Source: Candidatus Omnitrophota bacterium (GTDB lineage: Bacteria; Omnitrophota; Gorgyraeia; Tantalellales; Tantalellaceae). Taken from it: a stretch of DNA of 23,612 nt. Location of the stretch: NCBI GenBank assembly GCA_030617085.1, contig JAUWWB010000002.1, forward strand, positions 1-23,612, written 5' to 3'. Below the pieces are notes generated by a model. It saw only the letters and a list, made by a program, of their open reading frames with translations, searched no databases and was not told where the DNA came from. The translations under genes were made by a program, and so were the position numbers. Below, piece after piece: positions 15,188-22,953 of this stretch; the first letter of the stretch is position 1, and each line of letters begins with the position of its first letter.

Positions 15188-16108
15188 TCACCCTCTGCCA
15201 AAGATCCGCAGGAGGATCGCCTTCTGCACATGCATCCTGTTTTCCGCCTGGTCGTAGACGATGGAATTTTTTCCGTCGATCACGTCCGTGATCTCTTCGC
15301 CGCGGTGCGCCGGAAGGCAATGCATTATCAGCGCGTCCTTTTTCGCCGCTCTCATGAGCCGTTCATTCACCTGAAATTTCTCAAAATCCTTAAGGCGCTT
15401 CTCCCTTTCCTCTTCCTGCCCCATGCTGACCCATACATCGGTATACACCACATCACTCCCGCGGACGGCTTCATATGGATCCGGGAACATCTCGAAAACC
15501 GCGCCTTTGGTTTTCGCTATCTTCGAAGCCTCGTCAAAGATATCCGCCGGGGGGCGGTACCCTTCGGGCGTCGCGACCCTCATATTCACGCCGGTCATGG
15601 CGCTGGCCATCAGCAGCGAATTCAGCACGTTATTCCCGTCACCGATATACGCAAGCGTGACGTTCTTGAGCGTTTTCATCTTCTCGCTTATGGTAAAAAT
15701 GTCGCTGACCGCCTGGCAGGGATGCTCGAGGTCGGACAGGCCGTTTATCACGGGAACATCCGAATACCTCGCGAGCTCCTCGATATCGCCGTGCGAGAAG
15801 ACGCGCGAGACGATACCGTCGACGTATCTCGATATCACGCGGGAGACGTCCCTTACCGGCTCCCGCGTGCCCATTTTTATCTCCTGGGGGCTGAGATACA
15901 GCGCGTATCCGCCCAGATGCGCCATTGCCACCTCGAACGATATCCTCGTCCTGTTGGATGGTTTCTGGAACAAGAGGGAGAACGTCTTTCCCCTGAGCGC
16001 CCTTTTCCTTGAGAGCGGCGCCCTTTTAAGCTTCCGGGCCAGCTTCATGATATCCACTATTTCCCCGGAGCTCAGGTCCTTGATGGTCAGAAGGTGCCTC
16101 TTTTTCAT
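15188..16108 (-). CDS. argF: Ornithine carbamoyltransferase
   Basis: 306 residues from the ATG at 16108. ArgF makes citrulline from ornithine and carbamoyl phosphate. Seen: the carbamoyl-phosphate loop KPSNRTRISFE (SNRTR 51-55, where many enzymes have STRTR), HPCQ (129-132), the ornithine loop SMG (228-230) and HCLPAHRGEEI (263-273); the SMG motif fits ornithine rather than acetyl- or succinyl-ornithine. The ATG overlaps the argD TGA by four bases (ATGA), with GGAG 5 bases before it, which decides this start over the longer open frame to 16237. Confidence 0.96.
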   Translation of the reverse strand: MKKRHLLTIKDLSSGEIVDIMKLARKLKRAPLSRKRALRGKTFSLLFQKPSNRTRISFEVAMAHLGGYALYLSPQEIKMGTREPVRDVSRVISRYVDGIVSRVFSHGDIEELARYSDVPVINGLSDLEHPCQAVSDIFTISEKMKTLKNVTLAYIGDGNNVLNSLLMASAMTGVNMRVATPEGYRPPADIFDEASKIAKTKGAVFEMFPDPYEAVRGSDVVYTDVWVSMGQEEEREKRLKDFEKFQVNERLMRAAKKDALIMHCLPAHRGEEITDVIDGKNSIVYDQAENRMHVQKAILLRIFGRG

Positions 16109-17286
16109 ATTTTCTCCAGCGCTCGCGAAAGCTTTTCGACGGCCTCGTCGATGTGTTCTTTCGTAACCGTAATGGGCGGCATGATCCGCAGTATGTTTTT
16201 CTGCGTGCAGTTTATTAACAGGCCGCTCTTCATGCATTCGTCCGCGACGGATGAGGCGTCCTCGACGTCCAGCTCGACGCCTATCATCAGGCCTTTGCCC
16301 TTTATCTTTTTGATGACCCCGAGGCGTCCGGCAAGTTCGTTAAGCCGCGCCACAAGATACTCGCCCATCCTGACGGTATTTTCCAGAAGGCCCTCTTCCT
16401 CTATCGCTTCGAACACGCCAAGCGCCGCGGCGCAGACGATCGGGCTTCCGCCGAACGTGGAGGCGTGGGAACCCGGAGGCAGGACGCCAGCGTGCTTTTC
16501 GTTGACGACCACCGCGCCTATCGGGAGCCCCCCTCCCAGGGATTTGGCGAGCGTCATGGCGTCCGGCTCGATCCCGAAATGCTTGTAGGCGAACATCTCG
16601 CCCGTCCGCCCCATGCACGTCTGGACCTCGTCAACGATCAGAAGGATATCCTTTTCCCTGCAGAGGCCGCTCAGCTCATGCATGTACTTCTCGTCAGGAA
16701 CGTTTATACCGCCTTCCCCCTGGATGGGTTCTATGATGACAGCGACCGTCTTTTTCGTAATGGCAGAGGTAAAAGCGTCGATATCGTTGAAGGGGACATG
16801 CTTGAACCCTTCCGGCAGCGGCGCGAACCCTTCTTTTATCTTGTCCTGTCCGGTCGCCGTCAGTGTGGCCAGCGTGCGCCCGTGAAAAGACTTCTCCATG
16901 GTTATGATCTCGTACCTGCCGGGGTTCCCATAGCGTCGGGCAAGCTTTATCGCCCCTTCGTTGGCCTCGGCTCCGCTGTTCGCGAAGAACACCCTGCCCG
17001 GGAAGGCATGGTCTATTATCTTCTTCGCGAGGAGCCCCTGGAGGTCGTTATAGAAATTGTTGGATACGTGCAGTATCTTCTCAAGCTGTTCGGTGACCCT
17101 GCGCACGACCCTCGGGTGCCGGTGCCCCGTCCCGCTGACGGCCCAGCCCGGAAAAAAATCCAGATACGTTTTCCCTTCAGAGTCTTCCACCCGGACCCCG
17201 CTCCCCTTCACAAGGCAAAGGTCCTGCCGCGTATACGTGGCGAGCACATACTTGTCATATAACTCTTTGACTTCGGTTAGGTTCAT
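16105..17286 (-). CDS. argD: Acetylornithine aminotransferase
   Basis: 393 residues, a class III PLP aminotransferase that converts N-acetylglutamate semialdehyde to N-acetylornithine. Seen: NSGAEANEGAIKLAR (103-117), SFHGRT (133-138), EPIQGEGG (186-193), VDEVQTCMGRTG (218-229) and the PLP lysine K248 in TLAKSLGGGLPIGA. The ATG at 17286 has AAGGAG 6 bases before it. Class III aminotransferases can have overlapping substrates (for example succinyl-DAP), but DapL makes that role unneeded here and the operon context fits ArgD. Confidence 0.95.
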   Translation of the reverse strand: MNLTEVKELYDKYVLATYTRQDLCLVKGSGVRVEDSEGKTYLDFFPGWAVSGTGHRHPRVVRRVTEQLEKILHVSNNFYNDLQGLLAKKIIDHAFPGRVFFANSGAEANEGAIKLARRYGNPGRYEIITMEKSFHGRTLATLTATGQDKIKEGFAPLPEGFKHVPFNDIDAFTSAITKKTVAVIIEPIQGEGGINVPDEKYMHELSGLCREKDILLIVDEVQTCMGRTGEMFAYKHFGIEPDAMTLAKSLGGGLPIGAVVVNEKHAGVLPPGSHASTFGGSPIVCAAALGVFEAIEEEGLLENTVRMGEYLVARLNELAGRLGVIKKIKGKGLMIGVELDVEDASSVADECMKSGLLINCTQKNILRIMPPITVTKEHIDEAVEKLSRALEKI

Positions 17287-17326
17287 CTATGCTCCTTCTG
17301 ATAACTCGAGTTTCGGCAAGTCAGTG

Positions 17327-17375
17327 GTAATTCAGTGCAATGAATTACAATGAATTACCATAAATTACAACGAAT
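17327..17375. repeat. 10-base repeat AATGAATTAC at the argB/argD junction
   Basis: About four degenerate units with a 10-base period (AATTCAGTGC, AATGAATTAC, AATGAATTAC, CATAAATTAC, then AACGAATCG). It fills much of the 108-base space between argB and argD and differs from the 7-base families elsewhere. Confidence 0.75.
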
Positions 17376-17394
17376 CGCCCAAACTCAGCCGCCG

Positions 17395-18249
17395 TTATCC
17401 GTGTATTATCTCCGTCCCGATCCCCTTGTCCGTAAATATCTCGAGAAGCAGCGCGTGGGAAAGGTGGGCGTCGACTATGTGTGATTTCCTCACTCCTCCC
17501 CTGAGCGTGTGGAGGCAGGCCCTTGTCTTCGGCAGCATGCCGCCTCCAATGACACCCGTCTCGATCAGGTGGTTGGTCCCATCCAGAGTCAGCGAGTGGA
17601 ACAGGGATCCGGGATCGTCCTTGTCCTTCATGACGCCCCTGACATTCGTAAGCACGACGAATTTTTCCGCGTCGAGCGCTATCGCGAGGTTGCTGGCGGC
17701 CTCGTCGGCATTGATGTTGTAGATCTTGTTATCCTTCCCCTTGCCGACGGGACAGATCACCGGGATCATGTTCGTATCGATGAGCCGGTTCAGGACCGTC
17801 GTATCGATCGCCTCGACGCTGCCGACAAATCCTATATCTGGGTCTTTTTTCTTGACCGCCTGTATCATGTTGTTCTCTTTCCCGCTCAGCCCGAACGCCT
17901 CACCGCCCAGGCTGTTTATCTCATCCACGAGGGTCCTGTTTACCTCCATGAGAACGGAGTCGACGACATCCATCGACTTCTCGCACGTCACCCTGAGCCC
18001 GTCGACAAACTTCGTCTCTATGTTAGCTTCCTTAAGCCGCTTGCTTATATCCGGGCCGCCCCCGTGCACCAGCACCGGTTTCATGCCGGCAAACCGCATG
18101 AACACGATATCCCTCAGGACCATGCTCCTGAGGGCCTTGTCATGCAATGAGCTTCCGCCGAACTTTATAACGATAACCTTATTGAAAAACTTTTTTATAT
18201 AAGGCAGCGCCTCAATAAGGACTTCACTTTTCCTGATGGCTTCTTCCAT
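17395..18249 (-). CDS. argB: N-acetylglutamate kinase (arginine-sensitive type)
   Basis: 284 residues. ArgB phosphorylates N-acetylglutamate, the controlled step in the cyclic pathway. Seen: VIKFGGSSLHDKAL (27-40), VHGGGPDISK (61-70), KFVDGLRVT, NINADEAASNLA. It has the N-terminal helix (SEVLIEALPYIKKFF, 8-22) and the C-terminal LLEIFTDKGIGTEI block that mark hexameric, arginine-inhibited enzymes such as those of Thermotoga and Pseudomonas; so feedback inhibition by arginine is expected. The ATG is 10 bases after the argJ stop, with GAGG overlapping that stop. Confidence 0.96.
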   Translation of the reverse strand: MEEAIRKSEVLIEALPYIKKFFNKVIVIKFGGSSLHDKALRSMVLRDIVFMRFAGMKPVLVHGGGPDISKRLKEANIETKFVDGLRVTCEKSMDVVDSVLMEVNRTLVDEINSLGGEAFGLSGKENNMIQAVKKKDPDIGFVGSVEAIDTTVLNRLIDTNMIPVICPVGKGKDNKIYNINADEAASNLAIALDAEKFVVLTNVRGVMKDKDDPGSLFHSLTLDGTNHLIETGVIGGGMLPKTRACLHTLRGGVRKSHIVDAHLSHALLLEIFTDKGIGTEIIHG

Positions 18250-18259
18250 TGTCTTTTCC

Positions 18260-19447
18260 TCACGTAGTATAATACGAATTCAACGTAATATATTTCTTAG
18301 ATATCTCGCATGTATACACGACCGCTTCGCCCCTGCCGCCGTGGAGGTTTAGCTCTATCCGCACGTCTTCCCCCTTGAAGACGGAGGAAACCTTACGGTT
18401 TACGTGCGCGGCGGCCCTGCCGTTCTTGAAAAACGTCACGCCATCCAGGACTATCTCCATCTTGTTCGGATCAAGATCCACACCGCTCGCGCCGGCGGAT
18501 GAGGCGATGCGTCCCCAGTTGGGGTCGCCTCCGAGAACGGCGCATTTGACCAGCAGCGAACCCGCCACGGCATCCGCCGCTTTCTTCGCGTCGGCCCTGC
18601 TGCGTGCCCCCTTTACCTTCACCTCGATGAATTTACCGGCCCCTTCGCCGTCACGGACGATCATTTTGGCAAGTTCCACGGACACGGCATTGAGGTTTTT
18701 CTGGAAAGTCTCGAAATCCTTCCCGCGTCCGGCGATCAGCTTGTTGCCGGAGGCGCCGTTTGCCAGAAGCATCACGGTATCGTTGGTGCTCATGTCGCCG
18801 TCCACCGTTATCGCATGGAACGAATCTCCCGCGCTCGAAGCCAGCGCTTTTTTCAATGCTTTTTGCGAAATATTGGCGTCCGTCAGGATGTAGCAAAGGA
18901 TGGTCGCCATATCGGGCTTTACCATCCCGGCGCCCTTGGCTACGCCGGTCATCACTATCTTCTTCCCGCCGGCGACGAACGTGCGTGAGGCGATCTTGTA
19001 AAAGCGGTCCGTGGTCATGATGCCTTCGGCCGCGGCAACGAGGCCGTCAGAGGACAACCCCGCCGCGAGGTGGGCCATTCCGCGAATGATGGGCCTGGTA
19101 TCCATGTATTCGCCTATTATGCCGGTCGAAGAGACCAGGACCGCGTCCTCCGGCACTTTCAACACCTCCGCCATGGCGCGCGCCATCAGCCTGGCGTCGT
19201 TCATCCCCCGCTCGCCGGTCATGCAGTTGGCGTTCCCGCTGTTGACCACCACCGCGTTGGTCCGCGCGTTCTTGTTAAGCTGTTCCCGGGCCAGCACGAC
19301 GGGAGCGGCCTTGACCAGGTTCCTGGTAAAAAGAGCCGCCACGGCGCAGGGACTCTCCGAATAAAAAAGCGAAAGGTCCTTCCGCTTCTTCTTCGCCCCG
19401 CAATGTATCCCGTTAGCCAGGAAACCCTTTGGAAGTTTGTGTCCCAT
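18260..19447 (-). CDS. argJ: Ornithine acetyltransferase (glutamate N-acetyltransferase)
   Basis: 395 residues. ArgJ transfers acetyl from acetylornithine to glutamate, recycling the acetyl group; some family members also use acetyl-CoA. The self-cleavage site is seen as KGAGMVKPDMATIL (171-184): cleavage before T182 makes alpha and beta chains, with T182 as nucleophile. SSTGIIG (106-112) and the C-terminal NLHGGRGEAVVYTCEISKKY are typical. The start at 19447 is 17 bases after the argC stop and lacks a good ribosome site, suggesting translation coupled to argC. Whether it is mono- or bifunctional cannot be told; no argA is in the window. Confidence 0.95.
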   Translation of the reverse strand: MGHKLPKGFLANGIHCGAKKKRKDLSLFYSESPCAVAALFTRNLVKAAPVVLAREQLNKNARTNAVVVNSGNANCMTGERGMNDARLMARAMAEVLKVPEDAVLVSSTGIIGEYMDTRPIIRGMAHLAAGLSSDGLVAAAEGIMTTDRFYKIASRTFVAGGKKIVMTGVAKGAGMVKPDMATILCYILTDANISQKALKKALASSAGDSFHAITVDGDMSTNDTVMLLANGASGNKLIAGRGKDFETFQKNLNAVSVELAKMIVRDGEGAGKFIEVKVKGARSRADAKKAADAVAGSLLVKCAVLGGDPNWGRIASSAGASGVDLDPNKMEIVLDGVTFFKNGRAAAHVNRKVSSVFKGEDVRIELNLHGGRGEAVVYTCEISKKYITLNSYYTT

Positions 19448-19464
19448 GTGAAATAGAATACTTT

Positions 19465-20478
19465 TTAAATGAGTCCCATTCTCTCATCCAGCCCCGTCAT
19501 GATATTCATATTCTGCACCGCCTGCCCGCTGGCGCCTTTCAGGAGGTTGTCTATCGCGGAAACGATTACCAACATGCCGCGCGCCACTTTGATGCCTATG
19601 TCGCAGAAATTGGTGCCGGCGACGTCATGTATCTGGGGCATCTGGCCGGCGGGCCTGAGCCTGACAAACGGTTCGTCCTTAAAGCGGTCCTCGTACATCT
19701 TGTGTATCGCGTCCTCCCCGGGAAGGCCTTCGTGCCGGATATAGATCGACGAAAGGATGCCCCTCCTTACGGGCACAAGGTGCGGCGTGAAATTCACGCG
19801 GACATCCGCTCCGGCCGCGCGGGCGAGCACGTGCTCCATCTCCGGCATGTGCTGATGCTCGTTGGCCTTGTAGCACTTGAGGTTCTCGTCGACCTCGCCG
19901 AACGAAAGGGAAACGACGGCCTTCCTCCCGGCGCCGGTCGCGCCGCTTTTGGAATCCACTATGGCCTCAACCCCCGCCTCCGCCAGCCACCCGGCAATGG
20001 GAAGAAGGGCCAGGATGACGCTGGTCGGGTAGCAGCCCGGGTTAGCCACAAGACGCGCGGCCTTGATCGTGTCCCTGTTTATTTCGGGCAACCCGTATAC
20101 AGCGTCGGAGAGGTTCCCGGTGTCGCAATGCTTTGTCCCGTACCACTTTTCATATGTCTCCGGCGGCAGGCGGTAGTCCGCGCTCAGGTCTATCACCTTT
20201 TTCCCATTTTTGAGGAACCGCGGCGCTATTTTCATCGATACCGTGTGCGGAAGGGCCAGGAACACCAGGTCGCTATCGGCAGAGACCTCATCAACGTCAA
20301 GGTTCCCGCACACGAGCGAGATCTTCTTCCCGAACCGCGGGTAAAGCTCCGAAAACGGCACTTCCTTCTCAACAAGCGCCGACAGAGACGTAACCTCCGC
20401 CTCAGGATGCCTCAAAAGGACCTCCACAAGCTCCTCACCCGCATACCCCGTCGCCCCGACAACCCCGACTCTGATCAT
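19465..20478 (-). CDS. argC: N-acetyl-gamma-glutamyl-phosphate reductase
   Basis: 337 residues. ArgC reduces acetylglutamyl phosphate to its semialdehyde with NADPH. Seen: GATGYAGEELVEVLLRHPEAE (8-28, broken by no insertions), LALPHTVS (74-81), the nucleophile C149 in VANPGCYPTS, and KSGATGAGRK. The ATG at 20478 has AGAGGAG 8 bases upstream. First gene of the arginine operon, behind a promoter 290 bases upstream and a leader holding an inverted-repeat element. Confidence 0.96.
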   Translation of the reverse strand: MIRVGVVGATGYAGEELVEVLLRHPEAEVTSLSALVEKEVPFSELYPRFGKKISLVCGNLDVDEVSADSDLVFLALPHTVSMKIAPRFLKNGKKVIDLSADYRLPPETYEKWYGTKHCDTGNLSDAVYGLPEINRDTIKAARLVANPGCYPTSVILALLPIAGWLAEAGVEAIVDSKSGATGAGRKAVVSLSFGEVDENLKCYKANEHQHMPEMEHVLARAAGADVRVNFTPHLVPVRRGILSSIYIRHEGLPGEDAIHKMYEDRFKDEPFVRLRPAGQMPQIHDVAGTNFCDIGIKVARGMLVIVSAIDNLLKGASGQAVQNMNIMTGLDERMGLI

Positions 20479-20516
20479 CCCTTCTCTCCTCTAATCTTGA
20501 CGAAGCCGCCCCCCCA

Positions 20517-20640
20517 TGTCATTCTGAGCGAAGCCGAAGGCGAAGCGAAGAATCTCTTAATCGTCGGCCGGATTAGAATAACACGTATGAGATTCTTCGG
20601 CCCCTACCCTTCCAGCGCGCGCATGGGCCTCAGAATGACA
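20517..20640. repeat. Inverted-repeat element (TGTCATTCTGAG type) in the arg leader
   Basis: Ends are a perfect 12-base inverted repeat (TGTCATTCTGAG at 20517-20528, its complement at 20629-20640). An inner perfect 11-base pair (20546-20556 with 20589-20599) continues the stem. This sequence type recurs in intergenic regions of many bacteria to my knowledge. Here it would be transcribed in the argC leader and fold into a large hairpin shortly before the argC ribosome site. Confidence 0.88.
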
Positions 20641-20746
20641 GAAGCGGGGAAGCCTTCACCTCCATACCGCCTGTCATTTTCTTTTCATTATTCTTTCATG
20701 CAATTTTTGACACTACCTAACAGATAAAATCGTAAACCCTAATAAT

Positions 20747-20761
20747 CTATAATTATTATAG
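20747..20761. promoter_or_regulatory. Dyad at the arg promoter start site (candidate operator)
   Basis: A perfect 7-1-7 palindrome (CTATAAT-T-ATTATAG) directly downstream of the -10 box, covering the expected transcription start. It does not match the E. coli ARG box closely, so a regulator cannot be named. It also contains an extended -10-like TGCTATAAT on the minus strand, so it could be a second promoter instead. Confidence 0.4.
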
Positions 20762-20766
20762 CAGAA

Positions 20767-20795
20767 AGTATATTGCAACAGTGCCAACATGTCAA
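20767..20795 (-). promoter_or_regulatory. Sigma70-type promoter of the arginine operon
   Basis: Minus strand: TTGACA (20790-20795), 17-base spacer, TATACT (20767-20772). This is near consensus. Transcription would start near 20760, giving a leader of about 280 bases before argC. The surrounding stretch is the most AT-rich of the intergenic region. Confidence 0.82.
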
Positions 20796-20840
20796 CTAAA
20801 ATTGGCTTAAAAGTAAGACCTTAGCGCCCGCCGCAGAAAC

Positions 20841-20993
20841 GTAGCCGCAGGCTTTAGCCTGCGCCCGCCGAAGGCGGGAAAGACCGGACATCTCCGGACA
20901 GAGCAGATATCTTATTTAATCCGTTTGCGTATTGGGATTTTTGTTTACTGGTGGATGTATCGCTGATTCTCGCAGGCTAAAGCCTGCGGCTAC
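20841..20993. repeat. 153-base element with 23-base inverted ends
   Basis: Perfect 23-base inverted repeats at 20841-20863 and 20971-20993; each arm is itself a hairpin (GCAGGCT/AGCCTGC). Inside are two more small hairpins (CCCGCC/GGCGGG at 20864-20878, CCGGA/TCCGG at 20884-20897). No reading frame is present. It resembles a non-coding interspersed element; whether it moved as a unit is unknown. It lies between the rpsI terminator and the arg promoter. Confidence 0.85.
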
Positions 20994-21032
20994 ATTTGAG
21001 AGGGGACTTCTTTTGCAAGCTAAAGCTTTACT

Positions 21033-21067
21033 AAAAAAACAGGTCACGCTTGATCGTGACCTGTTTT
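21033..21067 (-). terminator. Intrinsic terminator after rpsI
   Basis: A perfect 13-base stem (21036-21048 with 21055-21067; core ACAGGTCACG) with a 6-base loop. On the minus strand it is followed by a run of seven T. It lies 40 bases after the rpsI stop and ends the rplM-rpsI transcript. Confidence 0.93.
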
Positions 21068-21107
21068 CTATGCCGTGCAGCTTAAAGCGTACAACATTAA
21101 GCGAAAA

Positions 21108-21503
21108 TTAACGCTTTGAGAACTGGAACTTTTTGCGGGCGCGTTTTCTGCCGTATTTCTTTCGTTCCTTGGCTCTGGGATCGCGGGTAAGAAAGCCGGG
21201 TTTCTTTAAGGTGACTCTCAGGTTTTCGTCGCTCTTCAGCAACGCCCTCGCGATACCGTGCTTCAGAGCCCCGGCCTGTCCGCTCATGCCTCCGCCGGAA
21301 ACAATGGCCAGAACATCGAACTTGTTTGACGCCCTGGCCGCTTCCATGGGCCGCATGACGAGGATCCTGTGCGTCTCCCTGGGGAAAAAATCCTCAAAGC
21401 TCCTCTTATTGACGGTTACCTTGCCGTTGCCGGGACGCAGCCAGACCCTGGCGACAGATTCCTTGCGCCTGCCGACCGCCGTGTAGTTTGCCGTTTCTTC
21501 CAT
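21108..21503 (-). CDS. rpsI: Small ribosomal subunit protein S9
   Basis: 131 residues, normal length. Seen: YTAVGRRKESVARVWLRPG at the N-terminus, GGGMSGQAGALKHGIARAL in the middle, and the basic C-terminal tail ending FSKR that reaches toward the P-site tRNA in the family. The ATG at 21503 has GAGG 8 bases upstream. It is the usual partner of rplM, 79 bases downstream of it, and is followed by a strong terminator. Confidence 0.98.
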   Translation of the reverse strand: MEETANYTAVGRRKESVARVWLRPGNGKVTVNKRSFEDFFPRETHRILVMRPMEAARASNKFDVLAIVSGGGMSGQAGALKHGIARALLKSDENLRVTLKKPGFLTRDPRAKERKKYGRKRARKKFQFSKR

Positions 21504-21539
21504 CTATTACCTCGCGTTTAAATTTTTTCTTCCGGTCAC

Positions 21540-21573
21540 CCCTGATGCCGCGAGCGATCGAGGCGGATCAGGG
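21540..21573. promoter_or_regulatory. Hairpin between rplM and rpsI
   Basis: CCCTGAT (21540-21546) pairs with ATCAGGG (21567-21573) and the stem continues as CCGC/GCGG with one bulged base. No T-tract follows, so it is unlikely to be a terminator. It may be an RNA-processing or translation-control stem, or an interspersed palindrome. Confidence 0.55.
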
Positions 21574-21582
21574 AGCCTTACT

Positions 21583-22017
21583 CTATCGCAATTCAAACTC
21601 ACGCGGCTGCTGTGCCGCGTGGGGATGCTCCGCGCCGACATACAGCTTCAACCTTTTCAGCATGCACGCGCCGAGCTTGTTCTTGGGAAGCATGCCTTTC
21701 ACCGCGTGCCTCAGAACATATTTCGGATCTTTCTCGAACATCTTTTCGTAAACGGTCTCTTTCTGGCCGCCGGGATAACCGGAGTATCTCTTGTACACCT
21801 TCTGCTCAGCTTTGTTGCCGGTCACCCTTACTTTGTCGCTGTTGATCACGATGACCCCGGCGCCGTTATCGATGTTAGGGGTAAAGTCCGGACGGTACTT
21901 GCCGATCAGCAGCGTCGCTATCTGCGTAGCCGCCCTCCCCAGGACCTTGCCTCCGACATCGACAACATACCACTCGTGTTCGGCCTCTTCACGCTTTATC
22001 ATCTTAGTCTTCATCAT
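21583..22017 (-). CDS. rplM: Large ribosomal subunit protein L13
   Basis: 144 residues, normal length. Seen: WYVVDVGGKVLGRAATQIA (16-34), GKYRPDFTPNIDNGAGVIVIN, KRYSGYPGGQKE, and AVKGMLPKNKLGACMLKRLKLY with the C-terminal GAEHPHAAQQP. Two adjacent ATG codons (22017 and 22014) are possible starts; the difference is one Met. First gene of the L13-S9 operon, with a candidate promoter in the 196-base gap upstream. Confidence 0.98.
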   Translation of the reverse strand: MMKTKMIKREEAEHEWYVVDVGGKVLGRAATQIATLLIGKYRPDFTPNIDNGAGVIVINSDKVRVTGNKAEQKVYKRYSGYPGGQKETVYEKMFEKDPKYVLRHAVKGMLPKNKLGACMLKRLKLYVGAEHPHAAQQPREFELR

Positions 22018-22123
22018 AACCCATCATCCTCAAAAATTCTACCACTTCTCCCCCCTCCGAAAAACGATCCCGGGCCACGGAAGAAACGGAACCACCGATA
22101 TAAACCTATAAAATCAGACACTT

Positions 22124-22152
22124 AACGTATCATATTTATATACGCTTGTCAA
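22124..22152 (-). promoter_or_regulatory. Candidate promoter of rplM-rpsI
   Basis: Minus strand: TTGACA (22147-22152), 17-base AT-rich spacer, TACGTT (22124-22129). The -35 is perfect; the -10 keeps only the key T1, A2 and T6. The leader would be about 100 bases. Confidence 0.55.
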
Positions 22153-22176
22153 GGCGTTTTGCCAAAAAATAGAAAT

Positions 22177-22202
22177 GTAGGGGCAGACCCCCGTGTCTGC
22201 CC
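22177..22202. repeat. Palindromic repeat between truA and rplM
   Basis: Variant of the GTAGGGGCAGGC family: GGGCAGAC (22181-22188) pairs with GTCTGCCC (22195-22202) around a 6-base loop. It lies 11 bases after the truA stop and upstream of the rplM promoter, so it could act as a weak terminator for truA. Confidence 0.8.
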
Positions 22203-22213
22203 AAACCGCATTG

Positions 22214-22948
22214 TCAATATTTCACCTCCTCAAGAAACAGTCCCTTCGCGGGGGCGGTCAGGCCGGCCGTGGTCCTGTCCCTGTTCTCAAGTATCTTCCG
22301 CATGCTCCCCGGGGGGAAGTATCCCCTGCCCACCTCGACCAGGGTCCCCACAATGTTGCGGACCATGTTGTACAGGAAGCCGTCCCCTTCGATATCTATG
22401 ACAAGCGAAGACTTCCTTTTCGTGATACCGATGTCAAAGATCGTCCGCACGGATGGCCTTTCCCTTTTGTCCCTGGCCTGGAACGACTTGAAATCATGCT
22501 TCCCTTTGAGAACCGCAGCCTCTTTTCGCATCAGCGGGACATCCAGCCTGTAAGGGACGCGCCAGGAATATTTTTCGCTGAACGGATCGCGGCAGCGCGA
22601 ATTGAGGATATAGTACCTGTAACGCTTGGACTTCGCGTCAAAGCGTGAATGGAAATCCGGCGGCGCTTCTTCCGCGCGCGTCACCGCGATGCTTTCCGGA
22701 AGGACCGCATTCAGCGCCCGCGGTATCCTCTCGAGAGGCACGCCCGGAGGGGCCTTAAAATGAGCCGCCTGCGCCCTCGCGTGCACACCCGCGTCGGTCC
22801 GGCTTGCCCCGTAAACCCGGTGTTTTTTCTTGAAGACCTTCATCACGGCCTTCTCCAGCTCTTGCTGGACGGTCCGCCCGTTCTTCTGCACCTGCCAGCC
22901 GTTGTAGGCAGTGCCGTCGTAGGCTATTGTGAGTTTTATGGTACGCAT
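22214..22948 (-). CDS. truA: tRNA pseudouridine synthase A
   Basis: 244 residues, usual length. TruA makes pseudouridine at positions 38-40 of tRNA anticodon stems. Seen: YDGTAYNGWQVQKNGRTVQQ (10-29), GASRTDAGVHARAQ (47-60) with the catalytic Asp52, and FLYNMVRNIVGTLVEVGRG near the C-terminus. The ATG at 22948 has no Shine-Dalgarno; a heptanucleotide array begins about five bases upstream, as at folK. It lies between asd and the ribosomal operon. Confidence 0.97.
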   Translation of the reverse strand: MRTIKLTIAYDGTAYNGWQVQKNGRTVQQELEKAVMKVFKKKHRVYGASRTDAGVHARAQAAHFKAPPGVPLERIPRALNAVLPESIAVTRAEEAPPDFHSRFDAKSKRYRYYILNSRCRDPFSEKYSWRVPYRLDVPLMRKEAAVLKGKHDFKSFQARDKRERPSVRTIFDIGITKRKSSLVIDIEGDGFLYNMVRNIVGTLVEVGRGYFPPGSMRKILENRDRTTAGLTAPAKGLFLEEVKY

Positions 22949-22953
22949 GGGTA

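Noticed and set aside
16109..16237. Longer ArgF N-terminus
   Set aside because: It would overlap argD by 130 bases; the ATGA overlap with GGAG upstream at 16108 gives the normal family start.
20800..21030. tRNA or small RNA gene in the 629-base gap
   Set aside because: Several hairpins are present but none forms a cloverleaf or carries a tRNA-like 3' half; they are explained by inverted repeats.
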